Positions 49,293 through 57,733 of a stretch of DNA of 64,000 bases are shown piece by piece. The stretch spans positions 1-64,000 of the forward strand of contig CADATZ010000003.1 in NCBI GenBank assembly GCA_902791025.1, in the 5' to 3' direction. Source of the stretch: an uncultured Chloroflexota bacterium. Its GTDB lineage: Bacteria; Chloroflexota; Anaerolineae; Anaerolineales; Anaerolineaceae. Numbering within the stretch: position 1 is the stretch's first letter; each line of letters opens with the position of its first letter. Made by a program: the position numbers and the translations under genes. The notes under the pieces are model-generated. The model did not search any database. It was not told the origin of the DNA and was given only the letters and a program-made list of their open reading frames with translations.

Positions 49293-50054
49293 ATGAACAA
49301 TTTTGAACAGATCAAAAGCCTGGAAGAACGCTATAAAGACATGAAAAAAAGGCTCGGTGAAAATCATTCCGATACCCTGACAGCCCTGAATGACCTGGCT
49401 GTGACCCTCAGAAATCTGGGATATTATCAGGAATCGCTGGATAAATTTGAACAGGTCTATGAGGCATGCAAACGGATTCTCGGTGAAGATCATCCGGAAA
49501 CTCTAACCGCTCTGAATAACCTGGCCACGATATTCATCCGTCTTGGAAATTATCAGGAGGGGGCCGTAAAACTGGAACTGCTCTATGAAAAGAGCAGGAG
49601 AGTCTATGGAGAAGAACATCCGGATACACTTGCCATACTGAATAATCTGGCAAGAGGACTCTGTTTATCAGGCAGATATGAAGAAGCGCTCGAAAAACAG
49701 CAGTACGTGTTTGAAACCTGCAATCGGATTCTGGGCGGAAATGATTCTTTGACGCTGACCTCACTGAACAATCTTGCCGCCATCCTCGGAGAACTGGGCA
49801 GGCACGAGGAAGCGCTGGAGATCCAGAAACGTGTCTATGAAACCAGGAAGAGGATATTTGGTGAAAATTATCCGGACACTCTCCGGGTGCAGGGAAAACT
49901 GGCAGGATCTCTGTTTAAATTAGGTAGGAAGGAAGAAGCGCTGAGGCTTATGGAACAAGTTCTTGCAGCAAGAGAGCAGATCCTCGGCAAGGACCATCCG
50001 GAAACGAATAAAGCGCTGACAGACCTGACGACTATGCGGGATGGTTCATTCTGA
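49293..50054 (+). CDS. Tetratricopeptide (TPR_12) repeat protein
   Basis: 253 residues from ATG 49293 (AGGTG upstream). Six repeats of 42 residues of the kinesin-light-chain type, each with GENHSDTLTALNDLAVTLRN, then an EQVYEACKRILGEDHPET-like segment. No signal peptide. A protein-binding scaffold; such repeats also occur in Fic- or NLR-type defence proteins, but no enzymatic domain is attached here. Confidence 0.85.
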   Translation: MNNFEQIKSLEERYKDMKKRLGENHSDTLTALNDLAVTLRNLGYYQESLDKFEQVYEACKRILGEDHPETLTALNNLATIFIRLGNYQEGAVKLELLYEKSRRVYGEEHPDTLAILNNLARGLCLSGRYEEALEKQQYVFETCNRILGGNDSLTLTSLNNLAAILGELGRHEEALEIQKRVYETRKRIFGENYPDTLRVQGKLAGSLFKLGRKEEALRLMEQVLAAREQILGKDHPETNKALTDLTTMRDGSF

Positions 50055-50116
50055 CAAAAGATAGAGGTTCCAGCTGCCTCAAAAACAATATCAGGAACAG
50101 CAGCAGATGTTTTGGA

Positions 50117-50398
50117 ATGCAAAAAAACGGAAGTGTTCCGGTCGATGATTCGGGAAAGAGTTATTCAGAGAAATATCTGAAGAAATACCGCTGCTTTTAT
50201 CCATTTCTCGGGTTTCTGGTAAAGCCCTCTGATTACGCAAGGTTTATTACAAACGCGAATGCTATCCTGAAATTCGATGCCACCACTGTTTTTCAAAACA
50301 TTAAATGTCCGACACTGGTTATCGGAGACGGGGAGGATCAGATCACAGGGGCACAGGCTTCTTATGATCTGCATAGTCGGGCATCTGATTTTGCCTGA
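50117..50398 (+). pseudogene. Alpha/beta hydrolase fragment (C-terminal part)
   Basis: 93 codons. The reading frame KFDATTVFQNIKCPTLVIGD, then EDQITGAQASYDLHS, matches the C-terminal acid-strand region of alpha/beta hydrolases, without nucleophile or final His. It has no RBS and lies behind a non-coding gap, so it looks like a decayed remnant. Confidence 0.6.
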
Positions 50399-50403
50399 AA
50401 TAA

Positions 50404-50421
50404 GTACAAATCGCAATTTAC
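50404..50421 (+). repeat. Intergenic motif C, copy 2
   Basis: GTACAAATCGCAATTTAC then GGAG, just before the second LRR gene; compare 48174. Confidence 0.5.
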
Positions 50422-50437
50422 GGAGATGTAAGAAATC

Positions 50438-50884
50438 ATGGAATTTTGTATTGATAACGGGGTGCTGCGGGACTTCATAGATGAGGAATATCATACAAGG
50501 ATCACCATCCCCCATGGGGTCAGAGTGATCGGAGAAGCTGCCTTTGCGGACAATGAATACCTTTACCATGTAGTGATTCCTAATACGGTCGAACGAATCG
50601 AACGGGATGCCTTTCTGAATTGTTACTCGCTTTCATGGGTGCTGATTCCGGACAGCGTAACATATATCGGACCTTATGCCTTCGCGGACTGCAGGAATCT
50701 CAAAAGCATATCCATACCGGAATCTGTTGTGAAGATCGATCCTTCCGCTTTCTGGATCCATAAAGACTGGGATGAATATCTTACCGGAGGCCCATACCAT
50801 ATTTATGGGAAACGGGGCAGTGAAGCAGAACGCTTCGCACAGATGCATCCATTTATCTTCAAGGAAAATATAGAGGAGAAATAA
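50438..50884 (+). CDS. Short BspA-type leucine-rich repeat protein (148 aa)
   Basis: 148 residues, all LRR_5: VRVIGEAAFADNEYLYHVVI, RIERDAFLNC, TYIGPYAFADCRNL, IPESVVKIDPSAF. It begins MEFCIDNGVLRDF, near-identical to the LRR-NnrE fusion at 46257, and ends in the same way (YGKRGSEAERFAQMH versus WGKRGSEAERWAKKK). It is the LRR half without the epimerase, so one derives from the other. Confidence 0.85.
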   Translation: MEFCIDNGVLRDFIDEEYHTRITIPHGVRVIGEAAFADNEYLYHVVIPNTVERIERDAFLNCYSLSWVLIPDSVTYIGPYAFADCRNLKSISIPESVVKIDPSAFWIHKDWDEYLTGGPYHIYGKRGSEAERFAQMHPFIFKENIEEK

Positions 50885-50958
50885 CCGGTTTCTGATCCGG
50901 TGAAATGTATCAGAAGCACAGAGGAGAAACGGCAAGGCAAGACAAAGGAAAGGAGGAT

Positions 50959-50982
50959 AAATTCCAATTTGTAGAGACAATG
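50959..50982 (+). repeat. Intergenic motif B, copy 2
   Basis: AAATTCCAATTTGTAGAGA then CAATG, matching 46170-46193 at all but three positions. Confidence 0.55.
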
Positions 50983-51005
50983 TTAGAAATACCATTCAAT
51001 TAACA

Positions 51006-51035
51006 CAGCCTTCATTTCGGAGGCTGCTTTTGTAT
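51006..51035 (+). terminator. Hairpin with TTTTGTAT tail before the second large surface protein
   Basis: CAGCCT (51006-51011) pairs with AGGCTG (51021-51026), followed by TTTTGTAT, the same tail as at the minus-strand inter-gene hairpins. The gene starts 60 bases later. Confidence 0.75.
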
Positions 51036-51092
51036 CTTTTCATACATATTTCGAAAGGAGAGCGCTGCAGAATTTTACTGCGGCCAACATGT

Positions 51093-54000
51093 ATGAAAAG
51101 ACATATTTTATTTTTTTTGATCTGCCTTCTGCTGTTCGCTTTTTATGCCAATACAGTTTTTGCGGATTATATCGGGCCAAATCCGGATCTGCGGACCTAT
51201 ACCGAATACACTATTGAACCGATTTCGATTCCGGGCCTTTATGTCCAGTGTGTTGATGATATAGCGTCTCCTGCCAGAACACTTGGGCAATACTGTGACA
51301 TATCCCATTCGCCGGCTCCTATTGGCATTACTCCTCCTACGGTGACATCCTGCGACTCATTCGCCGGGGCGACAAGATCCGAAATTACTGAAACAGTCTG
51401 CGAATACAACACAACGACCGGCGTAAACGTGCAGAAGCAGGCGGACAACGCCACGGCAAGCGTGTCATCCGTCTGTTCCGGAACAACCGGGGCTGACAGC
51501 TGGTGCAGCGGAAACGTTACGCTTACCTTATCTGGCTCGGAACCGAAGCCGAACAACTCCCTGAACGGCGGTGAGATCGTCATATCCGGCGACAGCCAGT
51601 CCAAACGGGGCACACAGCCTTATACCTTCGATATTTCCAAAGAAGGAAGCAATGATGTCAGTTACTGGGTCTATTCCACAGTAGGAGATACATCTGAAAA
51701 AGGACAGACTCATGTGAAAATCGACAGGTCCGCTCCGAAAGCGGTCTGCGACGTGAAGTCTTCCCCAACATTCGGAGAATGGTATACAGGAAACGTTTTG
51801 ATTGAAGCGAAGTCCACGGACGCTGTTTCCGGTGTGTATGAGAACCAGTTCAGTTCAGGCAGGATGACTGCAAAGAATTCAATTACACTGTCACAGACCG
51901 GAGAAGACATCAGCGTCAGCCTGACCGCAAAGGATTACGCATACAATACCGATCAGGTCAGCTGCGGTTCTTTTTCAATTGACAATACGGCACCTGTCCT
52001 GGATTCCTTCACAATTCCGGATGCCTCTCCCTACGGGAACGGGAATCTCACCTTTTCAGTTTCCGGACATGACAACGAATCCGGCGTAAAATCCGTTGTC
52101 ATTATCGTTGACGGTGAGGAACATTCAGCCAACGGCAGTCAGGGAACTGTCCCTGTATCCTTTACAAGTACCGGAGAACATTCGGTTTCCTACCGCGTCA
52201 CCGATAACGTTGGGCTTATGGCTGAAAGCTCCGTGTTTACTTTCCTTATCGATATCGATCCGCCGACTCTTATCATCAATGATATATCGCATAACGGCAT
52301 GTCCGGACTGCTGGTACCCGGGGATACTGTTTCCGGTTTCGGCACCGATCCCGGTTCCGGATTCAGCAGGGTCTATATTTCCTTCCCCGGGAATAATTCC
52401 TTCGGGGAGATCGGCTACAGCGTCATCACAGAAGCACCTCCGGCTGAGAGCATTGTCTGGAACGCTGCAGCGGATTTCAGCGTATCGAGCGGGAAATACA
52501 GTGTTTCGGTGAAAGGGACCGACAAGGTCGGTAATGAATCTGTCGTTGTGTCGGTTCCCGTGACGGTTGACGCGGACGCTCCGGTGCCGGATTATATTGT
52601 CAGCGGGAATCAGTCCTGGTCCGGATGGTACCGCGGATCCGTTACGGTCACGGCCGCGTCGACAGACCAGGGCAGCGGCATCATGTCCGAGAGCGTAAGC
52701 CTTTCCTGTTCTCCGTCCCTCAGCATTGCAGAAGGCAGAACCGTAGCGATTCCCGCTTCCTATTCCGGGACTTGCAGCGTTACGGTGAAAGCATCCGACT
52801 ATGCGGACAACACATCCGAGAATACCGTAAACGACGCGGTGAAAATCGACAATACCGCGCCGGTATCCTCTTTTTTTAGCCCTGCAGCGGACAGTGTGAA
52901 CGGAACGCAGGTCCATGCCTGCATCAACGGGGCAAAGGACCTGCATTCAGGCCTGAAAGCCGGGTATTTCAGGATCACCGGCCCTGACGGGGAACGGAAG
53001 CTGACGTCCGAGGCAGATGGTGGAGACCAGGTATGCTTTGACGCGTCCTTCTCAGCAGACGGCAGCTACACCCTGTACTATGAACTCGAGGATAAAGCCG
53101 GCAATAAAAACGGAGAATCCATGCCGGTTGTGATTACGATAGATGCTACCGGTCCTGAGATCCATTTCACCTCTGTTCCCGCATCCTTCAAAAATCGGGA
53201 CAAGAGTGTTACCTACACTGGATCAGGCTCCGACAGCGTTACGGGGATCGGCAGTGCCCGCTGCAGTATTGACGGCGGTGAAACCTGGGAAGACCTGGAA
53301 CTGGCCGAAGACGGAAGCTTCACCATTACCGCAGCGCCGTATGAACGGATGACAGTCCGGGTTTCCATGACAGATAAGGCGGGAAATGAATCTCTTATCG
53401 AGTCCGCTCCGCTCCTCAAGGTGAGCGACGCATCCGCAAAACTGTCTGTCCCGGCCGCGACGGAATCCAACATGCTGATCCGCCCTGTGGTTGTGGATAT
53501 GGAAGGCAACGCCATAGACGACTATTCCGGAATCGAATCCGCCCGCGCTTTTGTCTACGGACGGGGATATGATCACCGGGACATTGAGCTGTCCGCCAGA
53601 AACAATTACGCTTTCCGCTGGGACGGGACTTTCCCGAAGGATGAGATCCGGGAAACAGAGGACGGCGAAACCGTGATCATCGAAGGATCCGTTGAAGCTC
53701 CGGAAGGATGGTACTGGCTTACGATCGAGGTAACCGATGTCGACGGGAATATTAACTGCTATAACACCCGTATTCACGCAGGTGAAAGCACTCCGCAGGC
53801 TGAACCTGTGAAGGTACCGGAATATACATCATTCGACATCAGCGGAAAAGTCAACGGAATGGATTCCGTCTCCGTGACTGTTTCCGGCACCAGATACATG
53901 CTGGCGGACTTCAGCCGAATCGAAGCGGGGATCGGTGAAAACACAAAAGTGATCGGGAAAGGCCGCGCATACACAAAGGAAAACGTGCTTGTCGTTGAAA

Positions 54001-54263
54001 CGCTGCAGGCGGTCAAGGAAACGCTTACGCCTTTCAGCGGACTAGTGGATGATCTCGGCTCCGATTACGTCATCATCGACGGTCACGCGCTGACGATCGA
54101 CTGTGAAACACAGCGATACTGTGAAGATATCCGTACCGGAGATTATGTGTCCGGCCTTTACCGGACTGAAAACGGCATGATGATCGCGGCAGAGTTCGGT
54201 CCGCTCAGCTGCGATCGGAATGAAATCACCAGGACGGATACAGGAATCGTTGAAAACAAGTAA
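51093..54263 (+). CDS. Large secreted Ig-like repeat surface protein with DUF5666-like C-terminus (1056 aa)
   Basis: 1056 residues from ATG 51093; upstream in-frame codons to 51030 look like leader. Signal peptide (ILFFLICLLLFAFYANTVFA), then DYIGPNPDLRTYTEY, clearly related to YTGPNSGARRYSYEV of the 41380 protein. A Cys-bearing head and repeated Ig-like units follow, with the recurrent motif SIDNTAPV or KIDNTAPV. The last 150 residues are DUF5666-like (FDISGKVNGMDSVSVTVSGT), linking it to the membrane proteins at 3.2 and 6.2 kb. No LPxTG or membrane anchor is visible. A paralogous pair of surface or pilus-associated proteins with 41380-45015. Confidence 0.85.
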   Translation: MKRHILFFLICLLLFAFYANTVFADYIGPNPDLRTYTEYTIEPISIPGLYVQCVDDIASPARTLGQYCDISHSPAPIGITPPTVTSCDSFAGATRSEITETVCEYNTTTGVNVQKQADNATASVSSVCSGTTGADSWCSGNVTLTLSGSEPKPNNSLNGGEIVISGDSQSKRGTQPYTFDISKEGSNDVSYWVYSTVGDTSEKGQTHVKIDRSAPKAVCDVKSSPTFGEWYTGNVLIEAKSTDAVSGVYENQFSSGRMTAKNSITLSQTGEDISVSLTAKDYAYNTDQVSCGSFSIDNTAPVLDSFTIPDASPYGNGNLTFSVSGHDNESGVKSVVIIVDGEEHSANGSQGTVPVSFTSTGEHSVSYRVTDNVGLMAESSVFTFLIDIDPPTLIINDISHNGMSGLLVPGDTVSGFGTDPGSGFSRVYISFPGNNSFGEIGYSVITEAPPAESIVWNAAADFSVSSGKYSVSVKGTDKVGNESVVVSVPVTVDADAPVPDYIVSGNQSWSGWYRGSVTVTAASTDQGSGIMSESVSLSCSPSLSIAEGRTVAIPASYSGTCSVTVKASDYADNTSENTVNDAVKIDNTAPVSSFFSPAADSVNGTQVHACINGAKDLHSGLKAGYFRITGPDGERKLTSEADGGDQVCFDASFSADGSYTLYYELEDKAGNKNGESMPVVITIDATGPEIHFTSVPASFKNRDKSVTYTGSGSDSVTGIGSARCSIDGGETWEDLELAEDGSFTITAAPYERMTVRVSMTDKAGNESLIESAPLLKVSDASAKLSVPAATESNMLIRPVVVDMEGNAIDDYSGIESARAFVYGRGYDHRDIELSARNNYAFRWDGTFPKDEIRETEDGETVIIEGSVEAPEGWYWLTIEVTDVDGNINCYNTRIHAGESTPQAEPVKVPEYTSFDISGKVNGMDSVSVTVSGTRYMLADFSRIEAGIGENTKVIGKGRAYTKENVLVVETLQAVKETLTPFSGLVDDLGSDYVIIDGHALTIDCETQRYCEDIRTGDYVSGLYRTENGMMIAAEFGPLSCDRNEITRTDTGIVENK

Positions 54264-54272
54264 ATCAAACAA

Positions 54273-54304
54273 ACAGCCCCGTGATTGCGGGGCTGTACTT
54301 TTTT
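54273..54304 (+). terminator. Terminator after the 1056-aa surface protein
   Basis: ACAGCCCC (54273-54280) pairs with GGGGCTGT (54289-54296), followed by six T residues. Confidence 0.9.
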
Positions 54305-54326
54305 ACCTGTAGAAAGCTTTGAAAGG

Positions 54327-54698
54327 TCAGAGCCTGTCCTCAAGCGCCATTCGAATGATCCGCTGAACAAACTCACCGCAGAGATCACATTGTGTTCCTA
54401 CAAGTGTATACGGGAACCAGTCAAATTCCATGTACTTCTCAGTGATTCTTACCGCTCCCAGGCCGGAAGCTTCGATACGGGATTTGATAAGTTCGCTTTG
54501 TCCCGGATACCAGTCATGGGGAATACAGATATCAAGACTGTCCAGTTCACGGGAAGATGCAGAAAAAATATGATGTTCCTCATTGTATTTTTGCTTTTTC
54601 ACGAATTCCAGAAGTTGTTTGCGCTCAAGATTGCGAAGTCGGCTTATCATCCCTTTCTTCTCCGGATATAACTCAAGCATCAGGTCATATTTGTCCAT
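54327..54698 (-). CDS. Hypothetical protein (123 aa)
   Basis: 123 residues from ATG 54698 (GGGAG seven bases upstream; a longer frame to 54806 overlaps the sortase start). Helical N-terminus (RLRNLERKQLLEFVKK), then a beta-rich part with CDLCGEF, a possible zinc C-x2-C. Divergent from the sortase gene. Not recognised. Confidence 0.6.
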   Translation of the reverse strand: MDKYDLMLELYPEKKGMISRLRNLERKQLLEFVKKQKYNEEHHIFSASSRELDSLDICIPHDWYPGQSELIKSRIEASGLGAVRITEKYMEFDWFPYTLVGTQCDLCGEFVQRIIRMALEDRL

Positions 54699-54728
54699 CT
54701 TGTCGGCTCCCATTGTAAAGATGCATCT

Positions 54729-54734
54729 ATTATA
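54729..54734 (-). promoter_or_regulatory. -10 element of the 54327-54698 gene
   Basis: TATAAT on the minus strand, 31 bases before the start codon; the -35 is weak. Confidence 0.4.
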
Positions 54735-54771
54735 ACTGCGGTTTTCTATACTATTCAGCGAGGCTTGTTTT

Positions 54772-55335
54772 ATGAAACGTCTGAAATTATTTGCATTGCA
54801 AATCACAGTTTTTATGTTATTGCTTCTGTCCGGAAGTTCCTGTGCTGACTCCGGTCAGCTTCCCGATATAGACAGAATGGAGATTCCAAAACTTGAACTT
54901 GATATTGAAGTCAAAAGGATACCTTTCTCCCGGGAACTGGGAACATGGGACATAACGGAAGAAACCGGCGCAGCATACTGGCTGGAAGGGACGTCACATC
55001 CTGAATACGGAGGGAATACGGTGATTGCAGCACATTACATGGAATACGGAGAACCGGGACCGTTATTCCGGGTGAGAAATCTGAAGGAGGGTGACGAAAT
55101 ATATCTGTATTCAGGGAGTTGGAAATACACCTACAAAGTTGACCGGTACCAGTATATTCCGGATACCTACATGGAATATTTGAAAAAACGCCCCTATGCC
55201 CTGACGCTTTTTACCTGCAGCGGATTCAACTGGGATACGGGTGTCTGGGATCAAAGAGTGGTTGTGCTTGCGGATCTGGCTCAGATTGACATCGGCGATA
55301 ACCAGCCTGAAATAACAGTTCCGGGTTTTAAATAA
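54772..55335 (+). CDS. Stand-alone sortase
   Basis: 187 residues. N-terminal signal or anchor (ITVFMLLLLSGSS), then a sortase domain with the full triad: His88 in VIAAHYM, Cys149 in LTLFTCSGF, Arg162 in DQRVVVL. The motif AAYWLEGTSHPEYGGNTVIA is that of small class D/E-type sortases. Its substrates should carry a C-terminal sorting signal, but no LPxTG-like tail was found in the window, including the two large surface proteins. It may serve chromosomal proteins, or pilins beyond the right edge. Confidence 0.85.
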   Translation: MKRLKLFALQITVFMLLLLSGSSCADSGQLPDIDRMEIPKLELDIEVKRIPFSRELGTWDITEETGAAYWLEGTSHPEYGGNTVIAAHYMEYGEPGPLFRVRNLKEGDEIYLYSGSWKYTYKVDRYQYIPDTYMEYLKKRPYALTLFTCSGFNWDTGVWDQRVVVLADLAQIDIGDNQPEITVPGFK

Positions 55336-55409
55336 TCGTAGTATGTCATTTTTCCTAAGTCTGATCTAAGGGTCAGATGTTAGAATCAAATTCGGAAGGA
55401 AAATAAAAA

Positions 55410-57212
55410 ATGAAAAAGTCGATTTTTCTTATTTTTTTTGTTATGCTCATGATAACTGCCAGCGTATGCTGTGCACAGAACGGAATGGTAATTACGAATC
55501 TTCCGAAAATCGATAACTCTGCCTGGCTTTACAATGCAGATGATAATGTGTATTATCAGCTCGGAATCACCTACTGTGAAACTCCTGCTGATGAAAACTA
55601 TGAAAACCTTGCTGTCTTTGTTCCCGGTGCGTATTTTACAGGGAAAGATAACGGCGACGGTACATACACCTGTGAAATCAACAGCGACGGTACTGCCGGC
55701 ATTTATACTGCCGCAACAGCACCTGTCGTTATGCCCATTAATACCCCGGGCTATTCTGCTATGGCTCCGCTGAGTTCCTATTCAAGTCTGACTTCTTATA
55801 CAGATGAAGGTTTCATCTATGTTCATGCCGGATGCCGCGGACGGGATCACGGCGCACCTGCAGGAGTAACCGACCTGAAAGCTGCGATCCGTTACATCCG
55901 ATACTGTGCTGATGTACTGCCCGGTGATACAGACAGTATTTTTACATTCGGTATGAGCGGGGGCGGCGCGCAGTCTGCGCTGATGGGTTCTGCCGGCGAC
56001 AGCGACCTGTATACGCCTTATCTGGAGGCGATCGGTGCTGTTCAGGGCGTCAGCGACGCTGTTTTGGGATCCATGTGCTGGTGTCCGATCACCAATCTGG
56101 ATTCGGCTGATGAAGCCTATGAATGGATGATGGGAATCACCCGCAGCGGGCTTTCCGATGAGGAACAGGAGATATCGGATAAGCTTGCATTTGCCTTTGC
56201 GGATTATATTAATCGTGCCGGGATCAAAGACCCGGAAGGAAATGTTCTTACTTTGGAAGTTTCCGGGGAAGGGATCTATCAGGCAGGAAGCTACTATGAT
56301 TATCTTCTGACAGTAATTGAAGGATCCCTTGCCAACTTCCTCGAAGATACTGAATTCCCGTATACTGCTTCCTCTTCATCCCGCGGCGGCGGAATGCCTG
56401 GAGGCCGTGGCGGTTTTGGCGGACAGCGTCCTGAAGGTATGCCTGACGGCGGATTCGGCGGAGGCATCCCGGAGGGAGCGGATCTTTCTGCAGAAAAAGG
56501 AAATGAAACTGACGGGAGCAATGAAAACGAATCTGTCAGTTTTGAAGAAATTGATGATATCACCCGCAATGAAATTTCCAGCGGTTTGAGCCTTTCCGGA
56601 ACATATGAGACGGTCCAGGATTATATCGATGCAATGAATGCCAACGGAGAATGGGTGAGTTACGACGCTGAAACCGGTACAGTGAAGGTGAGCAGCATTG
56701 CGGATTTTGCAAAGGCTTTCAAAAGCGCCTCAAAGAATCTCGGCGCATTTGACCAGTTGGATGCCGGTCAGGGGGAGAACACACTGTTTGGCTATGGCGA
56801 CGGCAGCGGGGCACATTTCGATGCGGTCCTGGGTGCGATCCTGTATGAACTCGAAAATGAATATGCCTCTGATTATTCGGAAGACTTTTCAAGGATCGAT
56901 GCCGCCGGCAATACCTTTGACTATCGTCTCAATATGTACACACCGCTTTATTACCTGCTGGAATCTGAAGAGGGATACGGTACTTCGAACGTCGCGAAAT
57001 ACTGGCGCATCCGTACCGGTATCGCACAGGGAGACTGTGCACTGTCGACTGAGGTTGACCTTGCCCTTGCGCTTGAAAACTACGAAGGAGTTGAGTCTGT
57101 TGATTTCGAAACCATCTGGGGTGCCGGCCACACACAGGCTGAACGCACCGGCAGCAGCACGGATAATTTTGTCGCCTGGGTTAATGATTGTATGAGTTCA
57201 GAACTGCAATAA
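55410..57212 (+). CDS. Secreted alpha/beta hydrolase, esterase-like (600 aa)
   Basis: Signal peptide (IFLIFFVMLMITASVCCAQ), then an alpha/beta hydrolase. YQLGITYCETPADENYENLA and FVPGAYF begin the core, HAGCRGRDHGAPAG holds the oxyanion turn, and IFTFGMSGGGAQSALMG is the nucleophile elbow (Gly-Met-Ser-Gly-Gly). A low-complexity Gly-rich insert (GGRGGFGGQRPEGMPDGGFG) interrupts it near residues 330-360, and WGAGHTQAERTG near the end supplies the His. The layout recalls tannase or feruloyl-esterase-like enzymes that act on plant esters, which fits a gut degrader. RBS GGAAGGA. Confidence 0.8.
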   Translation: MKKSIFLIFFVMLMITASVCCAQNGMVITNLPKIDNSAWLYNADDNVYYQLGITYCETPADENYENLAVFVPGAYFTGKDNGDGTYTCEINSDGTAGIYTAATAPVVMPINTPGYSAMAPLSSYSSLTSYTDEGFIYVHAGCRGRDHGAPAGVTDLKAAIRYIRYCADVLPGDTDSIFTFGMSGGGAQSALMGSAGDSDLYTPYLEAIGAVQGVSDAVLGSMCWCPITNLDSADEAYEWMMGITRSGLSDEEQEISDKLAFAFADYINRAGIKDPEGNVLTLEVSGEGIYQAGSYYDYLLTVIEGSLANFLEDTEFPYTASSSSRGGGMPGGRGGFGGQRPEGMPDGGFGGGIPEGADLSAEKGNETDGSNENESVSFEEIDDITRNEISSGLSLSGTYETVQDYIDAMNANGEWVSYDAETGTVKVSSIADFAKAFKSASKNLGAFDQLDAGQGENTLFGYGDGSGAHFDAVLGAILYELENEYASDYSEDFSRIDAAGNTFDYRLNMYTPLYYLLESEEGYGTSNVAKYWRIRTGIAQGDCALSTEVDLALALENYEGVESVDFETIWGAGHTQAERTGSSTDNFVAWVNDCMSSELQ

Positions 57213-57235
57213 ACACGTTAACGTTACCCTGAATC

Positions 57236-57277
57236 AAAACAGCCGTGACGGATGATCTTTCTGTCACGGCTGTTTTT
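57236..57277. terminator. Bidirectional terminator
   Basis: A 14-bp stem, AAAACAGCCGTGAC (57236-57249) with GTCACGGCTGTTTT (57263-57276), lies between convergent genes, with A and T runs on the two sides. Confidence 0.85.
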
Positions 57278-57297
57278 GTTCCCTATCCATCAGGAAA

Positions 57298-57531
57298 CTA
57301 TGATTTGTACTGTTTTACTCCGTCCAGGATCATCAATTTGTCCCGGTTCGGGAGGATCTCGGCATTCCGGACCCGATCATCCCATTCTTCGGGATCAATA
57401 TCCTCCATGGAGATCGAAACCCACTCCGGCTCCGCTCCCCAGGTTTTCTGAAATACCTCAAGGATCTGTTCAGCGGTCTTCCGCTTGGTTTCCTCATCCA
57501 TCGGGAAGGCTTTGACAGAAATATACGGCAT
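57298..57531 (-). CDS. 4-oxalocrotonate tautomerase family protein
   Basis: 77 residues from ATG 57531 (GGAGG upstream). After removal of Met, Pro is N-terminal (PYISVKAFPMDEETKRK), the catalytic base of the family. The remainder (EILPNRDKLMILDG) matches a tautomerase subunit of the usual size. Catalyses keto-enol isomerisation of small acids; substrate unknown. Confidence 0.85.
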   Translation of the reverse strand: MPYISVKAFPMDEETKRKTAEQILEVFQKTWGAEPEWVSISMEDIDPEEWDDRVRNAEILPNRDKLMILDGVKQYKS

Positions 57532-57601
57532 TTTTCCTCCTTTCTCCGGGATTCTTCTTCTGTTATTTATAATCATAATCGAAATTTCCCTGCGTTTGAA
57601 A

Positions 57602-57658
57602 TAAAAAACTGCTGCACCTGAAAGGAATACTATTCCTTATTCATTCAGGGAGAGCAGC
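57602..57658 (-). terminator. Hairpin with T-run upstream of the tautomerase gene
   Basis: Stems GCTGC/GCAGC, CCTGAA/TTCAGG and AAGGAAT/ATTCCTT stack to a long hairpin between 57611 and 57658, followed in the minus direction by six T residues. No minus-strand gene lies upstream before 59064, so it may be a leader attenuator. Confidence 0.6.
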
Positions 57659-57733
57659 ACCGGCATTGGTATAATTTTATTACAAAATGTTTTTTGATAT
57701 AAAACAGCAAATTTCTGAAAGGAAAGTGGAACT

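Noticed and set aside
41380..54263. LPxTG-anchored adhesins as substrates of the local sortases
   Set aside because: Both large proteins end without a sorting motif, hydrophobic helix and basic tail, so the link to the sortases is not supported.
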